This document shows, piece by piece, positions 1-9,277 of a DNA stretch of 64,000 nucleotides (positions within the stretch are counted from its first letter, which is position 1; the number at the start of each line of letters is the position of its first letter). Where the stretch lies: the NCBI GenBank assembly GCA_024233595.1, contig JACKPK010000003.1, forward strand, positions 1 through 64,000. The letters are read 5' to 3'. The position numbers and the translations under genes are program-made. The DNA is from Deltaproteobacteria bacterium (GTDB lineage Bacteria > UBA10199 > JADGCS01). The notes below the pieces were generated by a model that saw nothing but the letters and a program-made list of their open reading frames with translations, made no database searches and was not told the DNA's origin.

Positions 1-2
1 TA

Positions 3-1088
3 TTGGTAGGGGCGCCTAAACATGATGCAGGTGGGACAGATGCGGGTGCTGTGTTTTTAGTAAGTGGGACTGGTGTTAGTACAGGTAATTTGGCTGATGT
101 GGCTCTTTCTGTTTTTGTTGGTGAAGGTAGTTATAACGATGCTGGAATTGCGGTTGCTGGCATACAAGATCAAGATGGCGATGGTTTAAACGAAGTTGCT
201 ATTGGTGCTTCGGGTTATTTAAATAGTTCGGATGCTTTTGGAAATGGTGCAGTCTACATTTTCTCAGGATCAGATTTGGAAGAAGAGTTAGATTTAGCTG
301 ATGCTTCTGTAAAAATTGTAGGTGAATCTTTTTATGATATTGCAGGGTCGGCAATTGATTCTGGTGATGTAGATGGCGATGGTATTGCTGATTTGGCTAT
401 GAGTTCTCTTAATTCGCATGAAGCAGGTGTCTCAAGTTCAATTGGGGCAGGTCGTGCAGATGTGTTTTTTGGTGAATTGGATAGTGATGTTCTTACTACA
501 GATGAAAGTGACGTGACGATATTAGGCGAGAGCGGTGGTGATCGATTAGGCAATGCAATTTCGGTAGCTGGTGATTTAGATTTTGATGGCTATAATGATT
601 TAGTAACTTGTGCAGAACTGGAAGATACTTATGGTGAAAGAACTGGGTCCTGTTATTTGTTCTTATCCAGTGCAATATCGTTTTCAGGAGTCTTACAGGC
701 TGGAGAAGATGAATCTATTAAACTTGTTGGCTATGAATCTGGTGCGCATTTAGGCAGTGCTGTTACAATTGGAAACATTAATGGTGATAGCTATGACGAT
801 CTCGTAGTTGGCGAAAATGGCGAAGGTCTTTCTTCTCATTCTTCTCACATTGGTGGTGCCTATGTGCTTTATGGCCCCTTGGAAGAAATGGGAACAGCGG
901 ACATGACTGATGTGGCTGATGTGTTCTTACAGGGTGAGAACCGAACCGATTATGCTGGCACAGGCATTACAACAGGTGACTATAATGCCGACAATAAAAG
1001 TGATTTGAGCATTGGTGCTCCTGGATATGACGATTTTGGGAGAAGTAACACCGGGCGTGATTACACTTTTTACGGTTTAGGCGAATGA
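3..1088 (+). CDS. FG-GAP repeat (integrin-alpha-like beta-propeller) protein, 5' truncated by window
   Basis: The reading frame is open from the left window edge, so the true start and any signal peptide lie outside. The 361 visible residues contain about five FG-GAP/integrin-alpha propeller blades. Each has a calcium-loop motif of the DxDGDGxxD type followed by a small hydrophobic strand, for example DQDGDGLNEVAIGA, DVDGDGIADLAMSS, DLDFDGYNDLV and NINGDSYDDLVVG. Such proteins are normally secreted or surface-attached and bind Ca2+; the ligand cannot be read from sequence. The residues are acidic and low in Lys, as usual for secreted propellers. The apparent TTG at the start of the frame is only where the window cuts, not a proposed start. 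Confidence 0.85.
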   Translation: MVGAPKHDAGGTDAGAVFLVSGTGVSTGNLADVALSVFVGEGSYNDAGIAVAGIQDQDGDGLNEVAIGASGYLNSSDAFGNGAVYIFSGSDLEEELDLADASVKIVGESFYDIAGSAIDSGDVDGDGIADLAMSSLNSHEAGVSSSIGAGRADVFFGELDSDVLTTDESDVTILGESGGDRLGNAISVAGDLDFDGYNDLVTCAELEDTYGERTGSCYLFLSSAISFSGVLQAGEDESIKLVGYESGAHLGSAVTIGNINGDSYDDLVVGENGEGLSSHSSHIGGAYVLYGPLEEMGTADMTDVADVFLQGENRTDYAGTGITTGDYNADNKSDLSIGAPGYDDFGRSNTGRDYTFYGLGE

Positions 1089-1094
1089 GATTTT

Positions 1095-1475
1095 TTACTC
1101 TTTTGGGATCACGATTTTTAAATCGGTCTTTTTAAAATCTGAATCTAGCGTTAAAATTGTCTCGTTTTCAACTTTTGCTAGAGCATACACAAAACAATCA
1201 CCAAAGTTTAAAGAACGGAATTCATGACGAGCAACACTTGCCAACTCTGCCTGAGCTTGTGTCACAGGAACAAATTCTATGGGCAATTGCTTGACTGTTT
1301 TGCTTAGATTAGATGAGAGTTTTGGCTGTCTTTCACGTAATAATATAAGCACTTCCGCTAAATTCACTACGCTCATTTTTAGTGTAGTGCGATGCTGATT
1401 CAATTGTTCCTCAACCCATGTTCCTTTTTCCTCACCAAATAATGAGGCTAGCAAGGCCGAAGAATCAACAATCAT
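1095..1475 (-). CDS. vapC: PIN-domain ribonuclease toxin (VapC-like)
   Basis: The 126-residue protein has the PIN-domain acidic set: D4 in MIVDSS, E41 in NLAEVL, D93 in FGDCF and D111/D113 in TLDSDF. These residues bind Mg2+ or Mn2+ in VapC endoribonucleases, which cut tRNA or rRNA when their antitoxin is lost. The start codon overlaps the stop of the upstream small gene by 4 bases, the classic antitoxin-toxin arrangement with translational coupling. The RNA target cannot be predicted. It is a full-length single-domain PIN protein with no sign of damage. Confidence 0.85.
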   Translation of the reverse strand: MIVDSSALLASLFGEEKGTWVEEQLNQHRTTLKMSVVNLAEVLILLRERQPKLSSNLSKTVKQLPIEFVPVTQAQAELASVARHEFRSLNFGDCFVYALAKVENETILTLDSDFKKTDLKIVIPKE

Positions 1476-1723
1476 ACATCATCTTTCCATAAGTCATCTT
1501 CTGTTTTAAAGCGTGGATTTGGATTTTTAGGAGCTTTTAAAGCAAGGCCATGAAGTGTGTGAAAATCAAAATCAGTTTGCTTGTTTTTGGATTTCTGAAC
1601 TTGCTCTAACTTTTCTAAGCGATGCAATAATCTTTGATACTCATCATAGGCAATAGAGATTTGTTTTTTATGATTATCAGTATGCATGCTGCTTTGCTTA
1701 TCTGATTTTTTGTTCTTAGTCAC
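1472..1723 (-). CDS. Putative antitoxin of the adjacent PIN toxin
   Basis: This 83-residue charged protein lies directly upstream of and overlaps the PIN toxin. Its first half is basic and contains a segment (about residues 22-45) that could form a helix, YDEYQRLLHRLEKLE. Its C-terminal part is proline-rich and acidic, as expected for the toxin-wrapping tail of a VapB-type antitoxin. I do not recognise a definite DNA-binding fold. The start is a GTG (1723-1721), supported by an AGGAGA Shine-Dalgarno on the minus strand at about 1732-1737; an internal ATG at residue 13 is the alternative. The Shine-Dalgarno lies in the gap and last codons of the upstream MopE-type ORF, so cotranscription is possible. 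Confidence 0.65.
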   Translation of the reverse strand: MTKNKKSDKQSSMHTDNHKKQISIAYDEYQRLLHRLEKLEQVQKSKNKQTDFDFHTLHGLALKAPKNPNPRFKTEDDLWKDDV

Positions 1724-1728
1724 GTGTA

Positions 1729-2802
1729 TTATCTCCTACTAGATGATTCTTCGCAGCTAATGCCATAGATTCCATCACCACCATCACAATTATCGTCAAT
1801 ACCGTCTCCACAAATATCTTCTGCTCCAGGATTGATTGAGCCAGCGCCATCATCACAATCTGTATTGTCGATCACATAACCTTCCGGCTCTGTACACGCT
1901 TCTGTCGAAACTTCTGGATCACCGTAGCCATCGCTATCATCATCAGCGTACCAGGTTAGCATTTCGACATCTTCGTCCACTTCGCCTTCGCAGCTATTGT
2001 CTATGCCATCGCAAAGTTCAGGAGCACCAGGGTAAGTGTGGGCATCATCATCGTCACAATCGCTTGGGCTCAGTACGTAACCACTTGGCGCCTCACACTG
2101 TACTGTGCTGTTGTCCAAGTCACCGTGACTATCGCCATCAGCATCTAGGTACCAAACAGTGGCAGGGTGCAAAGCAGCGTCTTCGTCATTACAATCACCA
2201 TCTGCTATAGAGTAACCATCGCCATCGCTATCCACTCTGGTTTCGCTAAAGGTGTCCATGTCTAAAAAGAGCAAAGCCTTTGTTTTTTTACTGGCGACTA
2301 TAATCTTACCATCTTGAGCAATGGCCGCTTTGGGTTCAAAGCTAAGGGCTTTTCCGGGAACATAATCAGAAAGATTGATGGTTCCAGATGGGATGAATCG
2401 ATCTCTAAAACGACTTCTTTCACTATCGCCTGCTTTAATGTTCATTATGGTTACGGTTTCATCGCCTTCATTCAAAACATAAGCGCGCGTGCGTCTGTTA
2501 TTAAACATAATGGCGCGTGCCCCCAGGCCAACAGAAACGCCTTCGGCACCAGCCATTTCAATATCAACGCTTAAGGTTTCGGTGTCTTTGTTTATGGTTG
2601 CTTTCCAAACCTTTTTATTAGCGCTATCCAGCAGAAGAGCTGTGTCATCGGCTGCAAATTTAATGTCAGAAAAATAAGGTTCTTCTCCAGAATATTTTAG
2701 TGGCGCTGTGCCACCAAAACTAGTTTCACCATTGCTGACTCGCAGGCGCAATTTGCCACCAAGATCTTTGTAAGCCACCAAGGCGTAGCCAGAGGAATTC
2801 AT
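1729..2802 (-). pseudogene. C-terminal fragment of a MopE-type metal-binding lipoprotein
   Basis: The 357-residue ORF starts inside what looks like a beta-propeller (GYALVAYKDL, DDTALLLDSANKKVWKA, RAYVLNEGDETVTIMNI). It ends with about four MopE-like repeats with the pattern DxDGDGxG...DCDDxDxxxxPGAxExCDGxDxxC, known in Myxococcota and related bacteria as putative Cu/Ca-binding motifs. There is no signal peptide and no convincing Shine-Dalgarno before the ATG. I infer it is the 3' part of a larger gene whose 5' part is the lipoprotein ORF at 3283-3996. The paralogue at 21167-22936 shows how an intact lipoprotein plus propeller is organised. If it is an independent gene, its start is unsupported. 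Confidence 0.6.
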
Positions 2803-3282
2803 ATCAAAATTGATAGTTTTACCATGTATTTAGTAGCTCTTGATATTCATCGATATCTAAGAGGTTTTTGATGAAACAAATAAAAAATCGAAGAAGCATC
2901 GATATTTACTTGTAAGAAACCGACCTTCATTTTCAGGATCAGTTTTCAATCATAAATATGATTCTCCATATTCTCTTTTTAGTTTACGTAACTTTTGCTT
3001 TTTCGTAAGTGAATAAAACCTTTTAGAGCTCCTATTTCTCCAGACTCGCAGAATTATTATTATAGAAACTTATTCTGCAATTGTATCAAAAGGAAACAAA
3101 TTGTTTATTGTGCCGAATGGATGTAAACCCATTTTCTTTCACCACTCACATCAAAATACTATACCCATATCAGCGTCATCAAAAGTCACCGGTAACAATT
3201 AATCACCAGACTCATCAGCTTGTGCTTTAATCGCCAGGCTTTCAAACTGGCACTCACCATCACTGCATCAACGTCTACAACA
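2803..3282 (-). other. Decayed coding remnant between two fragments of a lipoprotein gene
   Basis: No intact gene is present in these 480 bases. On the minus strand the reading frame of the upstream lipoprotein continues in pieces. After a shift near 3285 one can read KSEPTDVVDVDA, then in the original frame SDGECQFESLAIKAQADESGD, a TAA, LPVTFDDADMGIVF, and after an extra T in a T-run VSGERKWVYIHSAQ. The remainder, about 2803-3060, is AT-rich with a short open stretch ending KLRKLKREYGESYL. The serial frameshifts and stops in protein-like sequence indicate gene decay rather than a regulatory spacer. Confidence 0.6.
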
Positions 3283-3996
3283 TCAGTGGGTTCGCTTTTT
3301 AAACCTTAAATTGCTCTGTAGTGGCTCTGTAATTGATTCGCCAATTTCTCCACTGGGTAGAAGAATTGCTAAGTTTAAGTTTGAAACACTTTTTGATTCC
3401 AAGGGGTAGTAGCATTCGAATGAACCATCGCTATTGATTTCGCAGCAATGATTAGATCCTTCGGAACAAATGTCAGATGCGGCGTGAGCTGAGCGAGGGG
3501 CTAGGGACCAGGGGCTGGGGGCTAGTGTTGTTGCCATTTGGATCCAACCTGGATTGCCGCGCTCCTTCGTCGCTCGCAATGACATAAATTCTACACTTGC
3601 CAGCTCAGCGCCTAAAGATTCTTCACTAACCACCAACATTGAACCAGATTCGAAATCTTCTACAGTGCCTTCACTACCAACAACCGGAACATAATCGCTG
3701 CTATCGGGAGCGTAAGCAACAAGGCTGGAGGATTCTAAACGTGGGATCGCAATACCACCATGAGGTAAATCCGTGCCATCAACATTGGATTCGCCAGGAA
3801 TATCAGAAGATGAATCCGTGCCAAGATCATCCTCTGCACTGTTAACAGGACTACCTGCGCCAATAGATGGCCCACCGATATCGGCTGAATCAGTTGTGCC
3901 TGACGTGCTGGAAGAACTTCCCCCTGATAGGATTGAGGTCCCCGAAGGAGAACAAGCAAAACTCAATAAACATAGTATGATTAAGACCCGTTTCAT
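3283..3996 (-). pseudogene. N-terminal fragment of a secreted lipoprotein, carrying an in-frame palindromic repeat
   Basis: The 237-residue ORF begins MKRVLIILCLLSFACSPSG, a lipoprotein signal peptide with lipobox ending at Cys15, followed by a Ser/Gly/Asp-rich linker. The segment MSLRATKERGNPG is the translation of a dispersed palindromic repeat (3549-3585), followed by a low-complexity stretch LAPSPWSLAPRSAH. The part beginning AASDICSEG and reaching NSDGSFECYYP resembles the paralogue at 21167-22936 (AATCESELPQC...NTDGSFSLRVP). The ORF ends at a frameshift, and its natural continuation is recognisable in other frames below 3283. I therefore call it the 5' part of a broken lipoprotein/MopE gene. 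Confidence 0.6.
3498..3585 (-). repeat. Dispersed GTCATTGCGAG palindrome plus CTAGGG-type low-complexity tract inside an ORF
   Basis: On the minus strand 3549-3585 reads as a hairpin-forming unit from ATGTCATTGCGAGC to GCGGCAATCCAG. It matches the unit at 39518-39552 and the split unit at 39304-39388. Directly beside it at 3498-3526 is a GGGCTAGGGACCAGGGGCT-type tract that recurs, inverted, at 39493-39511. Both lie inside the lipoprotein reading frame without closing it. Confidence 0.75.
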
Positions 3997-4307
3997 TTGC
4001 CTATTATTAGTGCAAAATAGATGCCACGAAACAAAGAGCCTAAATCTTATTTAACCATTTGTTTTTAATGTGTTTTTACTTAAGGCTGTTAGGCTAAAAA
4101 TAACTAGCAATGGGAAAGAGTATCCGAAAATTGTCTTTGCGCGACATTAGATTCTGTTTGAAAAAAAAAACGACAATGTTGCCAATGGCTAAGACATGGT
4201 CAATGCTGATAAACTTGACTTCATTGTCATAAACTGTTTTATCAAAATTTTTATGTGGCAGAAATTTAGCAGAGTTTTGGAAGGCGATTTGTTCTTGTTC
4301 TTTATTA

Positions 4308-7300
4308 CTAATACTTTTTTCTACTAAAACTTTTTCCTTGACAAAGTTGTTTGAATGGTTCAGGTGACTTTCCTTCGAGTAAGCAGCTTCCTTTATTTAA
4401 GTAAGTTAAAGCATTTTTGTAATCATCTTTTTGGCGAAAAACTTGGCAAAGACCAAGATAGCATTTGAATAAGTATGGTTTTGCCGTTGCTTGTTCGGAA
4501 CCTGTTTCAATTTGTTCAGCAAGGCTACGAATTAAAAATAGGAAACGTGATTTTGCTTTCCCTAATTCTTTTGCTTTTAAATGAACACGCGCAAGGTTGT
4601 ACGAAATAATTAATCTGCTCATAGCGGCTGCATTTGTTTTGTGAGCTAGATCAAGTGCGTGTGTGAAATAGCGTAAAGCAAGAGTGTATGAATTGCGTTG
4701 TTCTTCAAGCCCACCCAATTCGTTATAAAGAGCAAATAACCAATTTGGAGTTTTGCGTTCTTTGACAAGATCCAATGCTTTTTTGAGATTGGATTCACCA
4801 CCGTGCACATCACCAGAAGCCAGTTGATACATGCCCAATCGATAAAGAGTTCTTGGATACTGATCTAAATGAGAAACCTTTGCCAAAATACCGAGTTGTT
4901 CTTTTAAACAATCAATTGCTAATTCTTTGTGGCCCAAACCAAAAAAAACAACGTCACATTCGATATGACTAGCTTCAATTTTTTCTGATTCTGAGAGCAA
5001 GTTCTGCCACTCTTGCCAAGATGTCTTGGCGAGTTCTTCGGCTTTAGAAAAATCACCAAGATCTAGCTGTGTTATGGCCATTCTGCTTTTTAAAAGAACG
5101 GATAACCAAAGTTGTGCTTTATTCTTGCTAGCAAGATTCAATGATTGATTATAAAAGTCCATGGCTTCGTTGTGCTTGAGTTGTCTGGAGCAATTTAAGC
5201 CATATTGCTCAAACAGCTCAGCAAGAAACTGAGAGTCAAGTTGGTCTTTGCTAGTCAATAGTTTAGAAAAAACGGAATCCGCTTTTTTATATTCCGCTTT
5301 ATCCACGTAAATTTGAGCTAAATTAAAAAGAGCTTTGTTTTTAAAATTATTCTTAACATCTGTGTGTTCAATGACTTCTTGTAAGTTTTCAATGGCGGCA
5401 GAAAAATCCATTTTCTTTCTTTGACGATCAGCAAGTTCAATCAATAATTTAGGAGCATCTTCACTAAAGCCCCTTCCTCTAAAGTAGGCCACGCGGTCTT
5501 TATCTCCTCCCCGCACTTCATAAAAATCAGCAAATTTTTCACAATATTCTTGTTTTACAGTACGGTCTATTTTGGAGAGTAAGACATCTTTATAAATAGG
5601 ATTTGAAAACACATAAAGAGATTCAGGATTGGATTTTAGGATGCCTTTATTGCTGAGATTTTGTAACTCTTTGTTGATGTCATCGCCACAAGTGATTTCT
5701 GTTAAATCCATGAGAGTTGGCTTTCCTGTTAAAGCCAAAGTATAGAGCAAATCTAATTGTGCTTCAGAAAGCTCTAATGAATCTAATTCGCTACTAAGAC
5801 GGTGAGTTAAAAATTCTTTAAAACCAAGGTTTTCAAAGTTATCAACAAGGTCTTCCAAAACATCTTCTGACCAATTGCCTTGAGAGTCTCTGAGTTTTTG
5901 GTCTTCGTAAGCAAAACGAACATATTGAGTAAGATAGAGTTGATTCCCATTTGTAACTTGGAAAATTTTATCGATAAGCTTTTGAGAAACGTTTTTTATG
6001 CCCGTTGTTTGTTGTAGGTATTCTTTAACCTGTTCAATTGTGAATGGAGTCAAATACACAAGATTTTGCTCATTGAATGCTTTGCTAGGATCATCAGAAT
6101 CTATTTCACCAAAAGATAAATCGGTTTGATTTGTGGTAAGAACAACTAGAATATTCTCGTCCTCACAAGCTAGACTAAGATCATTCATTGTGTGTTGATC
6201 CACATGCACATCATCACCAACGATCAAACACGGTGTTTCTATGTCCCAGATATCAACTTCGCAGAACTCTGCCCAAGTCATGACTTTGGCAAATTCTTTT
6301 TTTGCCATGTAAACACATTCGTTTAAAAAACGAGACTTTCCAACGCCGTTTTTTCCGGTGACAATTAAAAAAGGTGCTTTTTCACATTCTCCGATTTCGA
6401 TGCGATCTTCAAATAATTCGATAAATTTAGAAAATTCGTTTTCACGTCCAACTAGTTTGCCGTGATCGAGCAGATAACTCATGGTCGTTTCATCTGTTTC
6501 AATGGGGTAGGTTTGAGAAGATCCAAAATTTATTTCTTGGATGATTTCAGAAGCTAATTTGAATCTATTATCAGGGTCTTTTTCGAGCATTTTTAAAAAA
6601 ATCTTACTTAAGTAACTAGGTATTTTGGGATTAATTAAGTCAGGACTTTTAGCAGGTTCATGCAATTGCATTCTTAAAATTTCATTTTCAGGATCTTCAC
6701 CTGAAGGATCAAAAGGAATTGTTCCTGTAAATGCTTCGTAAAAAGTACAGGCTAATGAGTATAGATCTGTTCTGCCATCCAAAGAAATTTCTGAATCTTG
6801 GGTAGCACGATTGATCATTTCTGGCGCCATGTAGGCGGGAGAGCCAACCATTGCCTTTGATTTAAGATTGGCAAACCCAAAATCAATGATCTTGATTTGA
6901 GGATGATCTTTATTTTTTAAAGACACCAATATGTTTTCTGGCTTGATGTCCAAATGGAGAACTTGGCGCGAGTGCAAGTAATTCAAAGCTCGAAGAGCCT
7001 GAACAAAAAGCTCTTCTATTTCTAAAATTGATTTATTTTTACAAACAGTGACTAAATCGTCACCTTGAACAAATTCGGTGACTATAAAGTACTTTTCTTT
7101 TGAAGAATCATAGCCAGCATCACGAACAGATGCGATTGATGGGTGTTTGATGTTTTTGAGGACTTCAAACTCTCGTTTGAAGCCCTCGCGCGAAGCTGTT
7201 GCTCCTCTGTATTTAGAGGAGTGTAAAAATTTAATCGCACATTCAATTCCTTCTTTTGTGTCGGTAACAAGTTCTACTTTACCCGTAGCTCCTTCACCAA

Positions 7301-7340
7301 TCTCTTTTAAGAATTGATAGCGATTTACGTATAAGGTCAT
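4308..7340 (-). CDS. Ser/Thr protein kinase fused to P-loop ATPase and TPR repeats
   Basis: This 1010-residue cytoplasmic signalling protein starts with a Hanks-type kinase domain (about 7-270). It has the glycine loop GEGATG (15-20), ATP-binding Lys37, catalytic loop HLDIKPEN (129-136), DFG (153-155) and MAPE (171-174). A STAND-like ATPase follows, with Walker A GKNGVGKS (329-336) and a Walker B-like strand CLIVGDDV (about 371-378). The C-terminal half is a run of helical TPR-type repeats. The HRD Arg is Leu, so activation-loop phosphorylation may not be required. Kinase-ATPase-TPR fusions are common in Myxococcota-like bacteria; substrates are unknown. It starts 3 bases after the stop of the upstream HDOD gene, so the two are almost certainly cotranscribed. 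Confidence 0.9.
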   Translation of the reverse strand: MTLYVNRYQFLKEIGEGATGKVELVTDTKEGIECAIKFLHSSKYRGATASREGFKREFEVLKNIKHPSIASVRDAGYDSSKEKYFIVTEFVQGDDLVTVCKNKSILEIEELFVQALRALNYLHSRQVLHLDIKPENILVSLKNKDHPQIKIIDFGFANLKSKAMVGSPAYMAPEMINRATQDSEISLDGRTDLYSLACTFYEAFTGTIPFDPSGEDPENEILRMQLHEPAKSPDLINPKIPSYLSKIFLKMLEKDPDNRFKLASEIIQEINFGSSQTYPIETDETTMSYLLDHGKLVGRENEFSKFIELFEDRIEIGECEKAPFLIVTGKNGVGKSRFLNECVYMAKKEFAKVMTWAEFCEVDIWDIETPCLIVGDDVHVDQHTMNDLSLACEDENILVVLTTNQTDLSFGEIDSDDPSKAFNEQNLVYLTPFTIEQVKEYLQQTTGIKNVSQKLIDKIFQVTNGNQLYLTQYVRFAYEDQKLRDSQGNWSEDVLEDLVDNFENLGFKEFLTHRLSSELDSLELSEAQLDLLYTLALTGKPTLMDLTEITCGDDINKELQNLSNKGILKSNPESLYVFSNPIYKDVLLSKIDRTVKQEYCEKFADFYEVRGGDKDRVAYFRGRGFSEDAPKLLIELADRQRKKMDFSAAIENLQEVIEHTDVKNNFKNKALFNLAQIYVDKAEYKKADSVFSKLLTSKDQLDSQFLAELFEQYGLNCSRQLKHNEAMDFYNQSLNLASKNKAQLWLSVLLKSRMAITQLDLGDFSKAEELAKTSWQEWQNLLSESEKIEASHIECDVVFFGLGHKELAIDCLKEQLGILAKVSHLDQYPRTLYRLGMYQLASGDVHGGESNLKKALDLVKERKTPNWLFALYNELGGLEEQRNSYTLALRYFTHALDLAHKTNAAAMSRLIISYNLARVHLKAKELGKAKSRFLFLIRSLAEQIETGSEQATAKPYLFKCYLGLCQVFRQKDDYKNALTYLNKGSCLLEGKSPEPFKQLCQGKSFSRKKY

Positions 7341-7343
7341 AAA

Positions 7344-9050
7344 TTAACGATCCATCTGCGCCAACCTATGCAATAACTCGTCTTCTTTCATGCCAAAACG
7401 TTTGGCCACTTTTTCGTAATCGTGTTTTACGACTTCAGAAGCAAGTTGCAGGTTAAAAATACGTTCTTGAAAAGCTTCTTTTGATTCACCTTCTTTAATA
7501 CGATGTATTCTTTGTGTGAATTCAAAAAGCAGTTCAAGACAGTCAGCAATTAATCCTTTTTGAGCATCAAGATCTAAGCGCGCATCTTCTTTGCTCTTGT
7601 ACTTGCGAACAAATCCACCAGACTGTTCTTCATATTTATATTGACCCATCCCTTTATGAGAAGCGACTTCATTAAAGTTTTTGCCGGATTCCATGATGCT
7701 TGTGCTACGACGAATCATATCTTTACGAAGACTGCTCATTGTTGTGACAATATCGAATAAGCCCTCTAGATCGAGTTGAAGCTGTGGATAGTCGTCTAGA
7801 TATTCTAAAACACTATCACGGTTATCGAATTCGAACTTTTCTTGAGTGCAACGATTGATTAATTTTAATGCCGCACACTCTGGGCTCACTTGACTGATAT
7901 TTTCATCATGATGATTAAGGACAAGCTCTATTGCAGCAGCCGGAAGCTTCCAATTTGCTGCCAACATAGCAGATAAAACAGGGTGAAAATAATAATCGAT
8001 CCAATAAATGGCATCATCGTCTAAGCTATAGTTAATGCGATCTCTTGCATTGGCTTCCTCTTGAGACAAAGAAGGACTAATGAGGTGATACAATTCGTAA
8101 GTTCCTAAACCTTGTAGAGCAAGGCCCATTTCGAGAACTTCGTAGTTAATTTCAGAAGGCAGCTTAGGCTTAAGTAAGCGTGCCATCATAAGGCCTTCGG
8201 TGTGAAATTCTAAGAAGCGTTGAAGATCAAACAAATCTTTAGGGATATCATAGACACCAACATCTTGAATCATGACGTGGAGAAGAGTTTTGAGTCTTTC
8301 TTTGCTCAATACATTGAAAACTTCGGAAAAACTCTGCTTGGGTTGGCTGGCATAGTAAATGCGATTTGCAGAATAAAAAATATAGTTGCCAATGTAAGGC
8401 AGGCGCCGAATGTAATCTGTTAAAACTTCATCACCATTATCAGGCAATTTGATTTTATGAATATCATCAGCGCTATCATCTGATTCATAGAGAGCTCTTA
8501 AAATAATAAATAAGGGCATAGGCAACACAGGCAATTTGAAAAGTTCTTTAGAGTATTTGCCAATGTTTGTGAGAGCAAGGCGTACATTTTTAGGAATGTC
8601 AGGCGAATCAGTGACTTCTTTGTATTTTTCGATAAACCCTTGTTTAGCAGCTTCGAATTCTTTTTCGTAATGCACGGCATCGCCCGAACCCATGGATCGT
8701 TTGAGTTTCTTTTGTATTTTATGGCGTTCGCGATTCACCCAACGATCTAATTGGTCGTATTCCATTTCTAGAAATTGAGCCCAATTTTGAATGACAGTTG
8801 AATCAGATAGAATCTCTCGAATACGTGCGCCTTGTTCGTCTTGAACAAGGCCAAGGTCATTTTCTATGCCGCGGTATTCTAATTCTGTAATTCCGAGTTT
8901 TTTTGCACCCGCAGCAACACTTTTGGTGCCTTTGGTTTCTTTCTTTTGGCGGTCTAAATACCACCTGCGTTGGCGAACTCTGTTGCCAAGACCATTTGCT
9001 GAAAATGAAGGAAGTTTTCTGAGCCTATTGGTTACTTCATGTGAATCCAT
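7344..9050 (-). CDS. HDOD-domain signalling protein with N-terminal helical region
   Basis: The 568-residue protein has an N-terminal part with an HTH-like segment (GAKKLGITELEYRGIENDLGL, about 49-70). A central HDOD-like region (about 165-400) begins LPVLPMPLFIILRALYESDD and contains SANRIYY and YEVLEMGLALQGLGTYELYH. HDOD domains are non-catalytic relatives of HD phosphohydrolases used in signalling. The histidine-aspartate pair of true HD enzymes is not evident. The ATG is preceded by a GGAGA Shine-Dalgarno. The gene leads a two-gene operon with the kinase-ATPase-TPR gene. The XRE-type operator-like sequence at 9197-9228 lies about 150 bases upstream. The HDOD call is by family resemblance only. 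Confidence 0.65.
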   Translation of the reverse strand: MDSHEVTNRLRKLPSFSANGLGNRVRQRRWYLDRQKKETKGTKSVAAGAKKLGITELEYRGIENDLGLVQDEQGARIREILSDSTVIQNWAQFLEMEYDQLDRWVNRERHKIQKKLKRSMGSGDAVHYEKEFEAAKQGFIEKYKEVTDSPDIPKNVRLALTNIGKYSKELFKLPVLPMPLFIILRALYESDDSADDIHKIKLPDNGDEVLTDYIRRLPYIGNYIFYSANRIYYASQPKQSFSEVFNVLSKERLKTLLHVMIQDVGVYDIPKDLFDLQRFLEFHTEGLMMARLLKPKLPSEINYEVLEMGLALQGLGTYELYHLISPSLSQEEANARDRINYSLDDDAIYWIDYYFHPVLSAMLAANWKLPAAAIELVLNHHDENISQVSPECAALKLINRCTQEKFEFDNRDSVLEYLDDYPQLQLDLEGLFDIVTTMSSLRKDMIRRSTSIMESGKNFNEVASHKGMGQYKYEEQSGGFVRKYKSKEDARLDLDAQKGLIADCLELLFEFTQRIHRIKEGESKEAFQERIFNLQLASEVVKHDYEKVAKRFGMKEDELLHRLAQMDR

Positions 9051-9196
9051 TGTATTTCTCCTGTCCTATTTGAATTTAATAGTATTCATCACAATAGTTC
9101 ATGAAGATGGCTTTGGGGCTCGTTAGCCATGTTCAGTCGACATACGTGACTATACTAAACGATTTTGATTGATCTGACCATTGGTTTTTAAAAACC

Positions 9197-9228
9197 ATTA
9201 CCAATAGGTAAACAGCCACTTAACGCAG
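9197..9228. promoter_or_regulatory. Operator-like repeat upstream of the HDOD-kinase operon
   Basis: TTACCAATAGGTAA (9198-9211) is a perfect inverted repeat with a 4-base centre, followed by CCACTTAACGCAG (9216-9228). Almost the same composite (TTACCAAAAGATAA ... CCACTTAACGCAG) occurs at 9702-9734 upstream of the XRE gene. The two copies sit upstream of two minus-strand units and flank the XRE regulator gene. This suggests they are its binding sites; that is inference. Confidence 0.6.
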
Positions 9229-9277
9229 AAGTGAGGGATATTTTACATAGGAATGAGGTTGAAGGCACTAAATTATT

